From positions 1 to 37,583 of the IMG/VR virus record IMGVR_UViG_3300009488_000039: 37,583 nucleotides of DNA, one strand, 5' to 3'. Below, in pieces: positions 30,234-36,429 of this stretch. How positions within the stretch are numbered: the stretch's first letter is position 1; each line of letters opens with the position of its first letter. The notes under the pieces were generated by a model. The model was not told the DNA's origin. It did not search any database and saw only the letters and a program-made list of their open reading frames with translations. The stretch comes from a virus. The translations under genes were made by a program, and so were the position numbers.

Positions 30234-30474
30234 GCACAAAGACGCACCGATTAGGCTGAGCGAGCCGCGATACGATTGGGACTGTACCGGCTGGCGCTCA
30301 CAGGTGTGTCAGTTCTATTTCGATTCGTTCCTGCCGACAGCTACACCCCCAAGCACCAAGGCCCAGAAGCGATTCGTGCGCGGGTTTACTAACTGGTGCA
30401 GGAAAGAAGTACAAGCGCGATCAGAGTACGAGGAGTACAGGTTCCACGGCGTGACTGGTCGCAGACGTAAATAG
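30121..30474 (+). CDS. Small W/C-motif protein (FTxWCR family), 117 aa
   Basis: A GTG at 30121 has GGAG 7 nt upstream; an ATG two codons later is also possible. The protein is basic at the N-terminus, with SQVCQFYFDSFLPTATPPST and the ending FVRGFTNWCRKEVQARSEYE. The FTNWCRK motif recurs as FTDWCRQ in the protein at 32324-32641 and YKNWFRR at 32127-32357, so these are related small phage proteins. Function unknown. The stop lies immediately before palindrome copy 5. Confidence 0.6.
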   Translation: MGMRQTRRLQRVERAREIYVGTLLAVGLPRRMLDLTAKHKDAPIRLSEPRYDWDCTGWRSQVCQFYFDSFLPTATPPSTKAQKRFVRGFTNWCRKEVQARSEYEEYRFHGVTGRRRK

Positions 30475-30489
30475 TTACACACTGTGTAA
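30475..30489. promoter_or_regulatory. Dispersed palindrome, copy 5 (C centre)
   Basis: TTACACACTGTGTAA, beginning right after the upstream stop codon and 19 nt before the ATG of the 100-aa gene. Confidence 0.8.
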
Positions 30490-30508
30490 CATCATCAAGG
30501 AGAAGTGA

Positions 30509-30811
30509 ATGGAAGTAAAATCGACGTACCTACTCGAACTCGTAGGTGGTGATCCAACCGAGAAACTACCCGTGTTGCTCAACACCGAAACGAACGAGTT
30601 GACGGAGACAGCACGACTCGTGCTTGAGTCTGCTGTACCGAGAGCTATTGGCTACGATCCTCTGAACTCGGCAGACAGGTTGGAACCGGATGATCGGTTC
30701 TTTCTTGTTGATGCGTTAGCCGACGAGGCCCGTAAGGACAGGCTGCGCGTGGCAAGTGGTGTTCCAAAACACGCGCTCGATTGGATCGAAGTCTTTGTAA
30801 ATGAAATCTAA
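30509..30811 (+). CDS. Acidic protein of unknown function, 100 aa
   Basis: AAGGAG lies about 7 nt before the ATG (MEVKSTYLLELVGGDPTEKL). The protein is acidic and mixed in structure (TETARLVLESAVPRAIGYDP, DDRFFLVDALADEARKDRLR). It is the first gene after palindrome copy 5. No family was recognised. Confidence 0.65.
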   Translation: MEVKSTYLLELVGGDPTEKLPVLLNTETNELTETARLVLESAVPRAIGYDPLNSADRLEPDDRFFLVDALADEARKDRLRVASGVPKHALDWIEVFVNEI

Positions 30812-30839
30812 CCGCACGACAACCAAGAAGGAAATCCCA

Positions 30840-31553
30840 ATGAAAAAATATCTACTCATACTGGCAATGGGCTTGGCGTTATCATCGCCGACGCTCGCGA
30901 ACGAGAACTCGGGATGCCAGAACCCTAACAATCCTCACTACCCATGTGATGAGGACGACGACAGTGACGGAGGCAATGGCAATGGAAACGGCAATGGTGG
31001 TGGTTCGGATTCTGTATCTGACGCTAGTGCTACCGCCGATGCTTCTGCTGCGAGCAATGCTAGTGCTTATGGTACGGGCATTGGTGTGGGTATCGCTGAA
31101 GGCGGCGATGCTTCCGCAACTGGCGGTAGCTCTGATGCTACTGGTGGTAATGCAACTGGTGTTGGTGGCGATGCTGCTGCGAGCGCTGGTGTACGTGGCT
31201 CTGGAAATGCTAGCAACCGCACTTCAGTGTCTACGGCATTCAACTACGAAGTGGCAGCGGCGAGCGCGGCGACGCTCATTACAGGTGTATGCCAAGACGG
31301 TACGTCAGTTCAGGGCGTAAAGTTTGGTATGTCGTCTGCGACGCAATCGGTCTTCTGTAAGTACACAACGCTCTCCCAACTTGCTTTCCAAGCAGGACGG
31401 GTAATGCAATGTGCCGTGGAAGATCACCAGTGTTGGGGTGACAAAGAATTCTTGCGCGAAGAAGGCGTAAGGAATCTGAATCAAGCGGCGATACTCGTAG
31501 GCAAAGAGGATCGCACCGGAGTATTCAAGGCCATATTCGGCTGGCTCTGGTAG
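30840..31553 (+). CDS. Secreted Gly/Ala/Asn-rich protein, 237 aa
   Basis: I chose the ATG at 30840, which begins a clear Sec signal peptide (MKKYLLILAMGLALSSPTLA, cut before NENSG); an upstream ATG would bury it. The mature protein has a Cys/Pro/Asp-rich segment (CQNPNNPHYPCDEDDDSDGG), then a low-complexity Gly/Asn/Ala/Ser/Thr region with repeats such as GDASATGGSSDATGGNATGV, then a C-terminal part with cysteines and a helix (QVMQC-like, DHQCWGDKEFLREEGVRNL). It is probably periplasmic or surface-exposed. It lies directly before the pseudopilin gene, with a GC-rich hairpin between. Function unknown. Confidence 0.7.
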   Translation: MKKYLLILAMGLALSSPTLANENSGCQNPNNPHYPCDEDDDSDGGNGNGNGNGGGSDSVSDASATADASAASNASAYGTGIGVGIAEGGDASATGGSSDATGGNATGVGGDAAASAGVRGSGNASNRTSVSTAFNYEVAAASAATLITGVCQDGTSVQGVKFGMSSATQSVFCKYTTLSQLAFQAGRVMQCAVEDHQCWGDKEFLREEGVRNLNQAAILVGKEDRTGVFKAIFGWLW

Positions 31554-31562
31554 AAACTGTGC

Positions 31563-31622
31563 GGCCCCCGCTCCCTATTCTGTTATGCCTTGTGACGGAC
31601 TGACAGTCATGGGGCGGGGGCC
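31563..31622 (+). repeat. GC-rich 12-bp stem-loop between secreted protein and pseudopilin genes
   Basis: GGCCCCCGCTCC (31563-31574) pairs with GGGGCGGGGGCC (31611-31622), one G-U, around a 36-nt loop. No T run follows, so it is not a standard terminator. It ends 4 bp before palindrome copy 6. It could stabilise the upstream mRNA 3' end or insulate the two genes. Confidence 0.65.
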
Positions 31623-31626
31623 AAAC

Positions 31627-31641
31627 TTACACACTGTGTAA
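31627..31641. promoter_or_regulatory. Dispersed palindrome, copy 6 (C centre)
   Basis: TTACACACTGTGTAA, 19 nt before the ATG of the pseudopilin gene, with AAGGAG between. Confidence 0.8.
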
Positions 31642-31660
31642 CTATTCAAGGAGAATAGAA

Positions 31661-32137
31661 ATGAAAATGTTCAAAGGCTTTACCCTGATTGAGTTGCTGA
31701 TCGCACTCGCGATTGCCAGCATACTCGCAATGTATGCGGGACCGCTGATACTTGGCGGCATCGACTGTAAGAACCAGAAGATCGGATGGATCACCAAGGC
31801 CAAGGTGACTGCTGCCATTGGTGATGTTGGTACGCTCAACCTCAAGCTGAAAATGTACAGGCTCGCGCACAATGATCAGCTGCCAACAGATATGTCCGAG
31901 TTCGGCTTGGATCGGTGGGGCAACCCGTACCAGTTCCTTGACTTCTCAACTGTCAATGGCAATGGACCGAAGCGTAAGAACAGGTCGCAAGTACCAGTCA
32001 ATCTTTACTTCGATATGTACAGCATGGGACCTGACGGTAAGACTGCCACGCCTATGACTTCCACGCCCGGTGAGGACGACATTATACTCGTCGGCCAGTG
32101 GATCGGAGTGGCTTGCTTCTATAACGATGGCAAGTAA
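31661..32137 (+). CDS. Type II secretion-like pseudopilin (GspG-type), 158 aa
   Basis: The N-terminus KGFTLIELLIALAIASILAM is a classic prepilin signal: a short basic leader (MKMFKG), cleavage after Gly6, Phe at +1 and Glu at +5. Later motifs match GspG, the major pseudopilin: DRWGNPY (84-90), YSMGPDG (120-126) and GEDDI (137-141), the last two corresponding to the calcium-binding loop. Two Cys (36 and 152) are unlike most GspG. It would be processed by a host prepilin peptidase and inserted in the inner membrane. AAGGAG lies before the ATG; palindrome copy 6 lies upstream. No other secretion gene is present, so it probably acts on a host system. Confidence 0.88.
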   Translation: MKMFKGFTLIELLIALAIASILAMYAGPLILGGIDCKNQKIGWITKAKVTAAIGDVGTLNLKLKMYRLAHNDQLPTDMSEFGLDRWGNPYQFLDFSTVNGNGPKRKNRSQVPVNLYFDMYSMGPDGKTATPMTSTPGEDDIILVGQWIGVACFYNDGK

Positions 32138-32357
32138 CTACGGAGAGGACGACTACGTTGCGTTCCTCGCATACGCAGGCCCGCCAGCCACAGAAATGCA
32201 AGCAAGGCTAGCTCAGATAAATATGGCAGAGGAATTCTGTCAGTCATGGTTCGCTGGTAAGTCAATCGACGGACAGTGGGCGGGCTTCTATACCGCATAC
32301 AAGAATTGGTTCAGGAGAATGGAATGGTCAAAGCAAACCAACAACTCGATGAATTGA
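32127..32357 (+). CDS. Small AYAGPP-motif protein, 76 aa
   Basis: The start at 32127 (MASNYGEDDYVAFLAYAGPP) overlaps the pseudopilin end by 11 nt; no clear ribosome site was found, so coupling is likely. The pattern LAYAGPP-E...R and FYTAYKNWFRRMEW is shared with the next gene (LLAYAGPPPRERM, FTDWCRQQ) and in part with 30121-30474. It may be a diverged duplicate. Function unknown. Confidence 0.6.
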   Translation: MASNYGEDDYVAFLAYAGPPATEMQARLAQINMAEEFCQSWFAGKSIDGQWAGFYTAYKNWFRRMEWSKQTNNSMN

Positions 32358-32641
32358 TTATGGCTGGGCAACTAGCCGATGAAGAATTCATCGACGCTGT
32401 ACCAAGCGTTATCATCCCGGCGCACGAGGACTTCTACAAACTGCTCGCGTACGCAGGCCCACCACCACGAGAGCGCATGACTCGCGGTGTCACCAAGTTC
32501 AGTAGTTACGTACCGTGGATACGGAAGGTATCGCTAGGACTGCACACGATGTATCCCGATATGAAAGAGTCGGATATTTATTCATTCACAATCCAGTTTA
32601 CGGACTGGTGCAGGCAACAGAGGACGAAAGGAAATGATTGA
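32324..32641 (+). CDS. AYAGPP / FTxWCR-motif protein, 105 aa
   Basis: I chose the ATG at 32324 (MVKANQQLDELIMAGQLADE), 6 nt after AGGAG. The protein has KLLAYAGPPPRERMTRGV in the middle and QFTDWCRQQRTKGND at the end, both shared with small neighbours. It overlaps them by 34 nt upstream and 8 nt downstream. It is a member of a small family in this region; the function is not known. Confidence 0.65.
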   Translation: MVKANQQLDELIMAGQLADEEFIDAVPSVIIPAHEDFYKLLAYAGPPPRERMTRGVTKFSSYVPWIRKVSLGLHTMYPDMKESDIYSFTIQFTDWCRQQRTKGND

Positions 32642-33371
32642 AATTAACGTAAGGATAAAGATAGACACGAACGACCCGAGGGAAGCGTACTTACAAGCAA
32701 TGAGTATGCTGTCATTCAGTGGACACATGTTCGACGTGTCCGACTACTGGCTCGCAAACGGCAAGCCAATCCCGAAACCCGTTGCGCAGTCGATCAAGGA
32801 ACCGATGCATTTCGTTAGGGATTGCGGAAGGGCAGTGCAACATGACCCCGGCTTGCGACTCATGCTGGAAGACTTGCGCGGTATCGCGAACATGACGCCC
32901 GATGCAGCGGAAGAACTCGACGTGATGATAGACAATCTCGTTGAAATGAATGAGCCAGAAGTTACACAGTGTGTAACTGTGCCGAGACTAAACGTGCTGC
33001 CTAATGCTGGTGGTGCGCGTAACATTGACGAGGAAATATCCAACCTCTTTGAGTGCATTCGTAACTCGTCGGAACCATTTCGCGCTCTTGACTTTGACGT
33101 TGGTGAGGCCGACGACCTGACCGAGCCGGATGAAATCCTTGGTTGCCGCTCCATTGATGTTGACATACCTATGGACGCGACGGACATAGAGATTGCTGAG
33201 ATTCTTGCACAGACAGTTCCCGGTAACAGGATCAGCAAGTACTTCAAGATCATGAACGAGTTGCCAGTGTTTGAAGAAGAATCAACACGCATAAAGATCG
33301 GCTCGTACTTCGACGTGACTGTATGGAAGTGGGTAGCGAATGCAGTAATCCCATACCGTGTGTCGCATTGA
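32634..33371 (+). CDS. Acidic protein of unknown function, 245 aa
   Basis: The start MIEINVRIKIDTNDPREAYL overlaps the previous gene by 8 nt. A helical N-terminal half (VRDCGRAVQHDPGLRLMLED, DAAEELDVMIDNLVEMNEP) is followed by VTQCVT, encoded by palindrome copy 7. The second half is acidic (DFDVGEADDLTEPDEI, DIPMDATDIEIAEILAQTVP) and ends with mixed strands (RIKIGSYFDVTVWKWVA). No family was recognised. It is one of the larger proteins of the rightward region. Confidence 0.7.
   Translation: MIEINVRIKIDTNDPREAYLQAMSMLSFSGHMFDVSDYWLANGKPIPKPVAQSIKEPMHFVRDCGRAVQHDPGLRLMLEDLRGIANMTPDAAEELDVMIDNLVEMNEPEVTQCVTVPRLNVLPNAGGARNIDEEISNLFECIRNSSEPFRALDFDVGEADDLTEPDEILGCRSIDVDIPMDATDIEIAEILAQTVPGNRISKYFKIMNELPVFEEESTRIKIGSYFDVTVWKWVANAVIPYRVSH
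32962..32976. promoter_or_regulatory. Dispersed palindrome, copy 7 (G centre, inside the 245-aa gene)
   Basis: TTACACAGTGTGTAA inside the coding region, read as V-T-Q-C-V-T, the same frame as copies 2 and 10. Confidence 0.75.
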
Positions 33372-33499
33372 TTCGGCTGATAGTTTACATCGCGTGGTTC
33401 ACCGTCACCGTTGCCTCGCTCATTGAGGGGCAATACTACTTCACGCCGCTGTTTGCATACTGCACATACGTGGCATTACCTGAGAGGGCAGAGGTATGA
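33368..33499 (+). CDS. Small membrane protein, 43 aa (TTG start)
   Basis: A frame starting at a TTG that overlaps the previous stop as TTGA encodes MIRLIVYIAWFTVTVASLIE and a polar end with AYCTYVALPERAEV. One hydrophobic helix is clear. No ATG is available and no ribosome site is visible, so translation would depend on coupling. It ends in a TGA that overlaps the next ATG. Real but weakly supported. Confidence 0.45.
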   Translation: MIRLIVYIAWFTVTVASLIEGQYYFTPLFAYCTYVALPERAEV

Positions 33500-33663
33500 A
33501 CTGGAATTTCATAGTTACACTCGTCGTGGTTGTATACATAGGCTTATGGATAGCTGACATTGTGACTGCGACCCCCGAGGCCCGTAAGCGAATCTTGCTG
33601 GAAGTTGTGGAGACAACTGCTGTCGCAATGATCTTCGGCACGTTCTTATGGTGGATGCTGTGA
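33496..33663 (+). CDS. Two-helix membrane protein, 55 aa
   Basis: The protein has two hydrophobic helices: NFIVTLVVVVYIGLWIADIV near the start and TTAVAMIFGTFLWWML at the end, joined by a charged loop (PEARKRILLEVVE). GAGG lies just before the ATG. It overlaps both neighbours by four bases. It is a holin-like size, but early position argues for a membrane function during infection, such as exclusion. Not assigned. Confidence 0.6.
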   Translation: MNWNFIVTLVVVVYIGLWIADIVTATPEARKRILLEVVETTAVAMIFGTFLWWML

Positions 33664-33902
33664 GTAGTCGAAGGGAGAGACAGCTACAGTTATTCATCAT
33701 GAGCGTTATCACCGCAGCGCTGTGCTTGTTCGCGCTGTACTTTGCAGTAGCAATCTTGGGAGTCGAAGAAGCGAAGGGCGATGAACTGCCCGAGGCCCCA
33801 AGGTACATGAACCTACCGCCAGCCCCGGACTGTTGGTACTTGTACAACAAAGAGGACAAGCATCGCGAGTGGGCGGCTTGCATGGGTGTCGGCTATGACT
33901 AG
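33660..33902 (+). CDS. Single-helix membrane protein, 80 aa
   Basis: I favour the GTG at 33660, which overlaps the previous stop as GTGA; an ATG four codons earlier is possible. A basic start (SSRRERQLQLF) is followed by a hydrophobic helix (IMSVITAALCLFALYFAVAI). The rest is soluble with PAPDCWYLYNKED and WAACMGVGYD, two Cys that could pair if outside. Function unknown. Confidence 0.6.
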   Translation: MSSRRERQLQLFIMSVITAALCLFALYFAVAILGVEEAKGDELPEAPRYMNLPPAPDCWYLYNKEDKHREWAACMGVGYD

Positions 33903-34083
33903 ATACCCGCTGGAAAAATACGGGCAATGGGCTGGCAACGAACGCGGCTACTCTTATAACCCTAAGCGATGTGCGAAAGAAGTGTGGCCTTCAAGCGGAT
34001 GGGTTTCCGCTCAGTGCAGTCGAAGGAATGGTCACGGCATCGACAAACTGTTCTGCAAGCAACATAAGAACACCACTGTGTAA
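33895..34083 (+). CDS. Small Cys/His (zinc-type) protein, 62 aa
   Basis: The ATG at 33895 overlaps the previous gene by 8 nt. The pattern RCAKEVW-...-VSAQCSRRNGHGIDKLF followed by CKQH gives Cys, Cys, His and Cys-x-x-His positions that could hold a zinc ion. Very similar short proteins (QC-R--GHG-DGLYCKQH) are common in tailed phages; their role is not known to me. Its stop codon lies in a decayed copy of the palindrome. Confidence 0.7.
   Translation: MTRYPLEKYGQWAGNERGYSYNPKRCAKEVWPSSGWVSAQCSRRNGHGIDKLFCKQHKNTTV
34069..34083. promoter_or_regulatory. Decayed palindrome over a stop codon
   Basis: The right arm TGTGTAA (34077-34083, then C) is intact and the left arm is degraded to an ACACCAC-like sequence. 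It contains the stop codon of the zinc-type gene. It lies 9 bp from the intact copy 8 and may be a remnant. Confidence 0.4.
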
Positions 34084-34092
34084 CGACCAAGG

Positions 34093-34107
34093 TTACACAG
34101 TGTGTAA
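34093..34107. promoter_or_regulatory. Dispersed palindrome, copy 8 (G centre)
   Basis: TTACACAGTGTGTAA within the 111-bp gap before the 46-aa gene. With its flanks (GG before, GGTT after) it is an inverted partner of copy 9, 59 bp to the right. Confidence 0.8.
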
Positions 34108-34166
34108 GGTTTGCGTTGGGTAACGGGATTTTTTGCATTCTCCTTGCCCGGAGCTTGGCGCGAACC

Positions 34167-34181
34167 TTACACAGTGTGTAA
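34167..34181. promoter_or_regulatory. Dispersed palindrome, copy 9 (G centre)
   Basis: TTACACAGTGTGTAA, 13 nt before the ATG of the 46-aa gene. With its flanks (AACC before, CC after) it mirrors copy 8, so the two form an extended 21-bp inverted pair with one central mismatch. Confidence 0.8.
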
Positions 34182-34194
34182 CCGAGGAAATGAA

Positions 34195-34335
34195 ATGGAA
34201 GAACTATTGCAGATTATGAAGAACACGATGAAGGACTACGAGAATCTACGAGGAACACGTGTGGCAATCTGTCTGGAAACTGAAGTTGAATTGTGGATCG
34301 AACACTTGGAGGGCTTAATCAATGAGGATGCTTAA
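34195..34335 (+). CDS. Small acidic helical protein, 46 aa
   Basis: The ATG at 34195 (MEELLQIMKNTMKDYENLRG) follows GAGGAAA and lies 13 nt after palindrome copy 9; the frame runs further upstream through the palindrome, but without a ribosome site. One or two helices (ETEVELWIEHLEGLIN). It overlaps the next gene by 14 nt. Function unknown. Confidence 0.6.
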   Translation: MEELLQIMKNTMKDYENLRGTRVAICLETEVELWIEHLEGLINEDA

Positions 34336-34567
34336 ATATATGTCATGGTCATTCTGGTGTGGGTTCATGACCGATGTTGGAATTCATATGGCTGTGCAAG
34401 ATTGGTACGGACTAGAGAGGTACATCGAGTTCTGCCGTGAACACTGGATCGACTTGCCTTGGACAGTCGGTGCGTTAATTGCGGGAGTCGCCGTTTACTT
34501 GTACATATCGCGGCGACTGCGCGTGTGGACTTTCATGATGGAGAACGACAATGAACAAACTGATTGA
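34322..34567 (+). CDS. Membrane protein, 81 aa
   Basis: The protein has an aromatic, possibly membrane-associated start (MRMLKYMSWSFWCGFMTDVG), a polar middle and a clear hydrophobic helix PWTVGALIAGVAVYLYISRR followed by basic residues. GGAGGG lies about 8 nt before the ATG. It overlaps both neighbours. Function unknown. Confidence 0.6.
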   Translation: MRMLKYMSWSFWCGFMTDVGIHMAVQDWYGLERYIEFCREHWIDLPWTVGALIAGVAVYLYISRRLRVWTFMMENDNEQTD

Positions 34568-34700
34568 TATGCTACTTGGCAAGCCCAAGGCCCATCAACT
34601 GGAACCGGGAATGAACCGCAAGCAAAAGCGCATACGTTCCGCGCAGTACCGCAAGCGCATGGCAGCACCCAAACGTAAGAAGCACGAGGGGAGAGGCTAA
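34551..34700 (+). CDS. Small, very basic protein, 49 aa
   Basis: GGAG lies 7 nt before the ATG (MNKLIDMLLGKPKAHQLEPG). The rest is strongly basic (MNRKQKRIRSAQYRKRMAAP, then KRKKHEG), with a net charge suited to binding nucleic acid. It overlaps the previous gene by 17 nt and is joined to the next by TAATG. It may be an early RNA- or DNA-binding protein; no family recognised. Confidence 0.6.
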   Translation: MNKLIDMLLGKPKAHQLEPGMNRKQKRIRSAQYRKRMAAPKRKKHEGRG

Positions 34701-34969
34701 TGGCTAAGTATCAATTCGCAGCAACAATGCAAGGGCGCGGCAACGAAGTGGAACGCTACGGCACGAAAGCATCCGGCGTTATCACGCAGGCGGCTGGCTG
34801 GCGCGGCTGCATTAAGACGAGGGTGTACCACGACGACAAAGGGCGTGACAGGTTCGTTGTTACAATGGAACCGTGGATGAATGGCGACGGTGGCATAACA
34901 GTACTCGCCGAAGGAATCCTTAACGCTACAATCACTGACCCGTTCATCGTCCCGGCGGTGTTCGCATGA
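34700..34969 (+). CDS. Protein of unknown function, 89 aa
   Basis: The start MAKYQFAATMQGRGNEVERY overlaps the previous stop as TAATG. The rest is beta-rich (CIKTRVYHDDKGRDRFVVTM, GDGGITVLAEGILNATI). It overlaps the next gene as ATGA. The pattern is that of a small compact beta protein; no family was recognised. Confidence 0.65.
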   Translation: MAKYQFAATMQGRGNEVERYGTKASGVITQAAGWRGCIKTRVYHDDKGRDRFVVTMEPWMNGDGGITVLAEGILNATITDPFIVPAVFA

Positions 34970-35385
34970 TCCTCTACCCCGATATGACCCGTCACCAGTA
35001 TGACGGGTCCGAAACATTTGTGTTTGCAGCGCCGTGTACCAAGTCAGAGTGGTACATCATGAAGTCAATGAGCGCAACCGAAGACGATGGTAGTCACTTG
35101 CCGTACCTGATAAGCGAAGAAGATGGCGAGGACGTATGCATCATCTTACGTTACCCAGAAACCATTGACGACCACGCCGTTGAGACAGCTGCATGGGTAC
35201 GTATCAGACACGAATTCACCGGCATGATCTATGCCATGAAGTACGATCCACAACCACCAAGTACGTCGATTGCATCCGTGATTGCGCGTACCGCTGGTGC
35301 CAACCCCAAACAGGTCGGACACTTCGACCTACAACACCACCAAAGGAAACAGCATGAACTTGAGACAAACGAAAAAGCTAATTAA
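34966..35385 (+). CDS. Protein of unknown function, 139 aa
   Basis: The start overlaps the previous stop as ATGA (MILYPDMTRHQYDGSETFVF). It is mixed alpha/beta (EDVCIILRYPETIDDHAVET, AAWVRIRHEFTGMIYAMKYD) and ends in a polar tail (HFDLQHHQRKQHELETNEK), whose last 32 bases overlap the ATPase gene. No family was recognised. Confidence 0.6.
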   Translation: MILYPDMTRHQYDGSETFVFAAPCTKSEWYIMKSMSATEDDGSHLPYLISEEDGEDVCIILRYPETIDDHAVETAAWVRIRHEFTGMIYAMKYDPQPPSTSIASVIARTAGANPKQVGHFDLQHHQRKQHELETNEKAN

Positions 35386-36421
35386 GTCTGTGTTCAAACG
35401 CCAGATAAAAACTGGCGAGCGATTCAGCATCGAGATTGTATCCGGTCCCGGCCTTGGTAAGTCAGAGGCTATGGCACAGGTAGCTCAAGAGTTAACGAAA
35501 GAGATCGCGGAGCCTGTAGGCTTTTCTCCGTTCTTTCTGTCTACGCTTGAGCAACCAGACGTGCGCGGCTTCGGTTTACCGGCCAAGGATTCGGATGGTT
35601 CTTCCATTATGAAGTACACCGCTGCACCGTGGATGCCGAGAGTCGGCGCACCGCAGCATGGCATTGTGTTCCTTGACGAGTTTCGTCAGGCTGGGCATGA
35701 CGTACAGAAACCCGCCGCCGAGCTTCTACTCAACGGACGAGTAGGAGAGTCACAGCTACCTCCCACGTGGATGGTAGTTGCAGCAAGCAACCGTGAGAGT
35801 GATCGGTCAGGCGTACAGCGCGAGCTTGCGTTCGTGTCCAACAGACGTATGGAAATCAAGGTCAGTCCCGACTTGGATTCATGGGTCGAGTGGGCAGAGG
35901 TAAGGGCAATTCATTGGGCCGCTATCGCATTCGCGAGGCACCAGCCCGGCCTTATCTTCAAGGAAGAAACCCCCGACAAGCCGGGACCGTTCACTACTCC
36001 CCGGTCCTTTGTCAAAATGTCCTACCTCATTGGTGAGTTGGATATGGAAATGTTCACGGAAGCAGCTGCCGGTATGATCGGCGAAGGCACTGCCGCCGCG
36101 TTCGTTTCATTCTTGAGAGTCGTGGAGCAACTACCGGCCTTTGAGGATATTGTCGCCGACCCGAAGAAGTGCAAGCTGCCCGACAAGGATCGACCTGATG
36201 CGCAGTACGCAACGATGCAGATGATCGCGCATCGGGTAGACGGAACCACTGCTAGGCCAGCATTCAACTATCTCAAGCGTATGGACAGAGAGTTTCAGGT
36301 TGCTGGATTGAAGGCGACGCTTCGGCGCTGCCCCGCAGTTTTACAGAGTCAGGACTTTGCCCATTGGGTTAGAGACAACAAAGACTTGCTCGTTAACGCT
36401 AACATGCTGGACGCCAGCTAG
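35354..36421 (+). CDS. MoxR-like AAA+ ATPase, 355 aa
   Basis: I chose the ATG at 35354 (MNLRQTKKLIKSVFKRQIKT), preceded by AAGGAAACAGC, since an earlier frame start lacks a ribosome site. Walker A is GPGLGKS (31-37), Walker B is GIVFLDEF (103-110) and the sensor-1 region is VAASNRES. QPDVRGFGLP before Walker B is the usual MoxR insert. MoxR ATPases act as hexameric chaperones that remodel partner proteins, usually with a VWA-domain partner. The next gene is an acidic protein and a VWA partner may follow beyond the window. Its target in this phage is unknown. Confidence 0.88.
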   Translation: MNLRQTKKLIKSVFKRQIKTGERFSIEIVSGPGLGKSEAMAQVAQELTKEIAEPVGFSPFFLSTLEQPDVRGFGLPAKDSDGSSIMKYTAAPWMPRVGAPQHGIVFLDEFRQAGHDVQKPAAELLLNGRVGESQLPPTWMVVAASNRESDRSGVQRELAFVSNRRMEIKVSPDLDSWVEWAEVRAIHWAAIAFARHQPGLIFKEETPDKPGPFTTPRSFVKMSYLIGELDMEMFTEAAAGMIGEGTAAAFVSFLRVVEQLPAFEDIVADPKKCKLPDKDRPDAQYATMQMIAHRVDGTTARPAFNYLKRMDREFQVAGLKATLRRCPAVLQSQDFAHWVRDNKDLLVNANMLDAS

Positions 36422-36429
36422 GAGGCACC

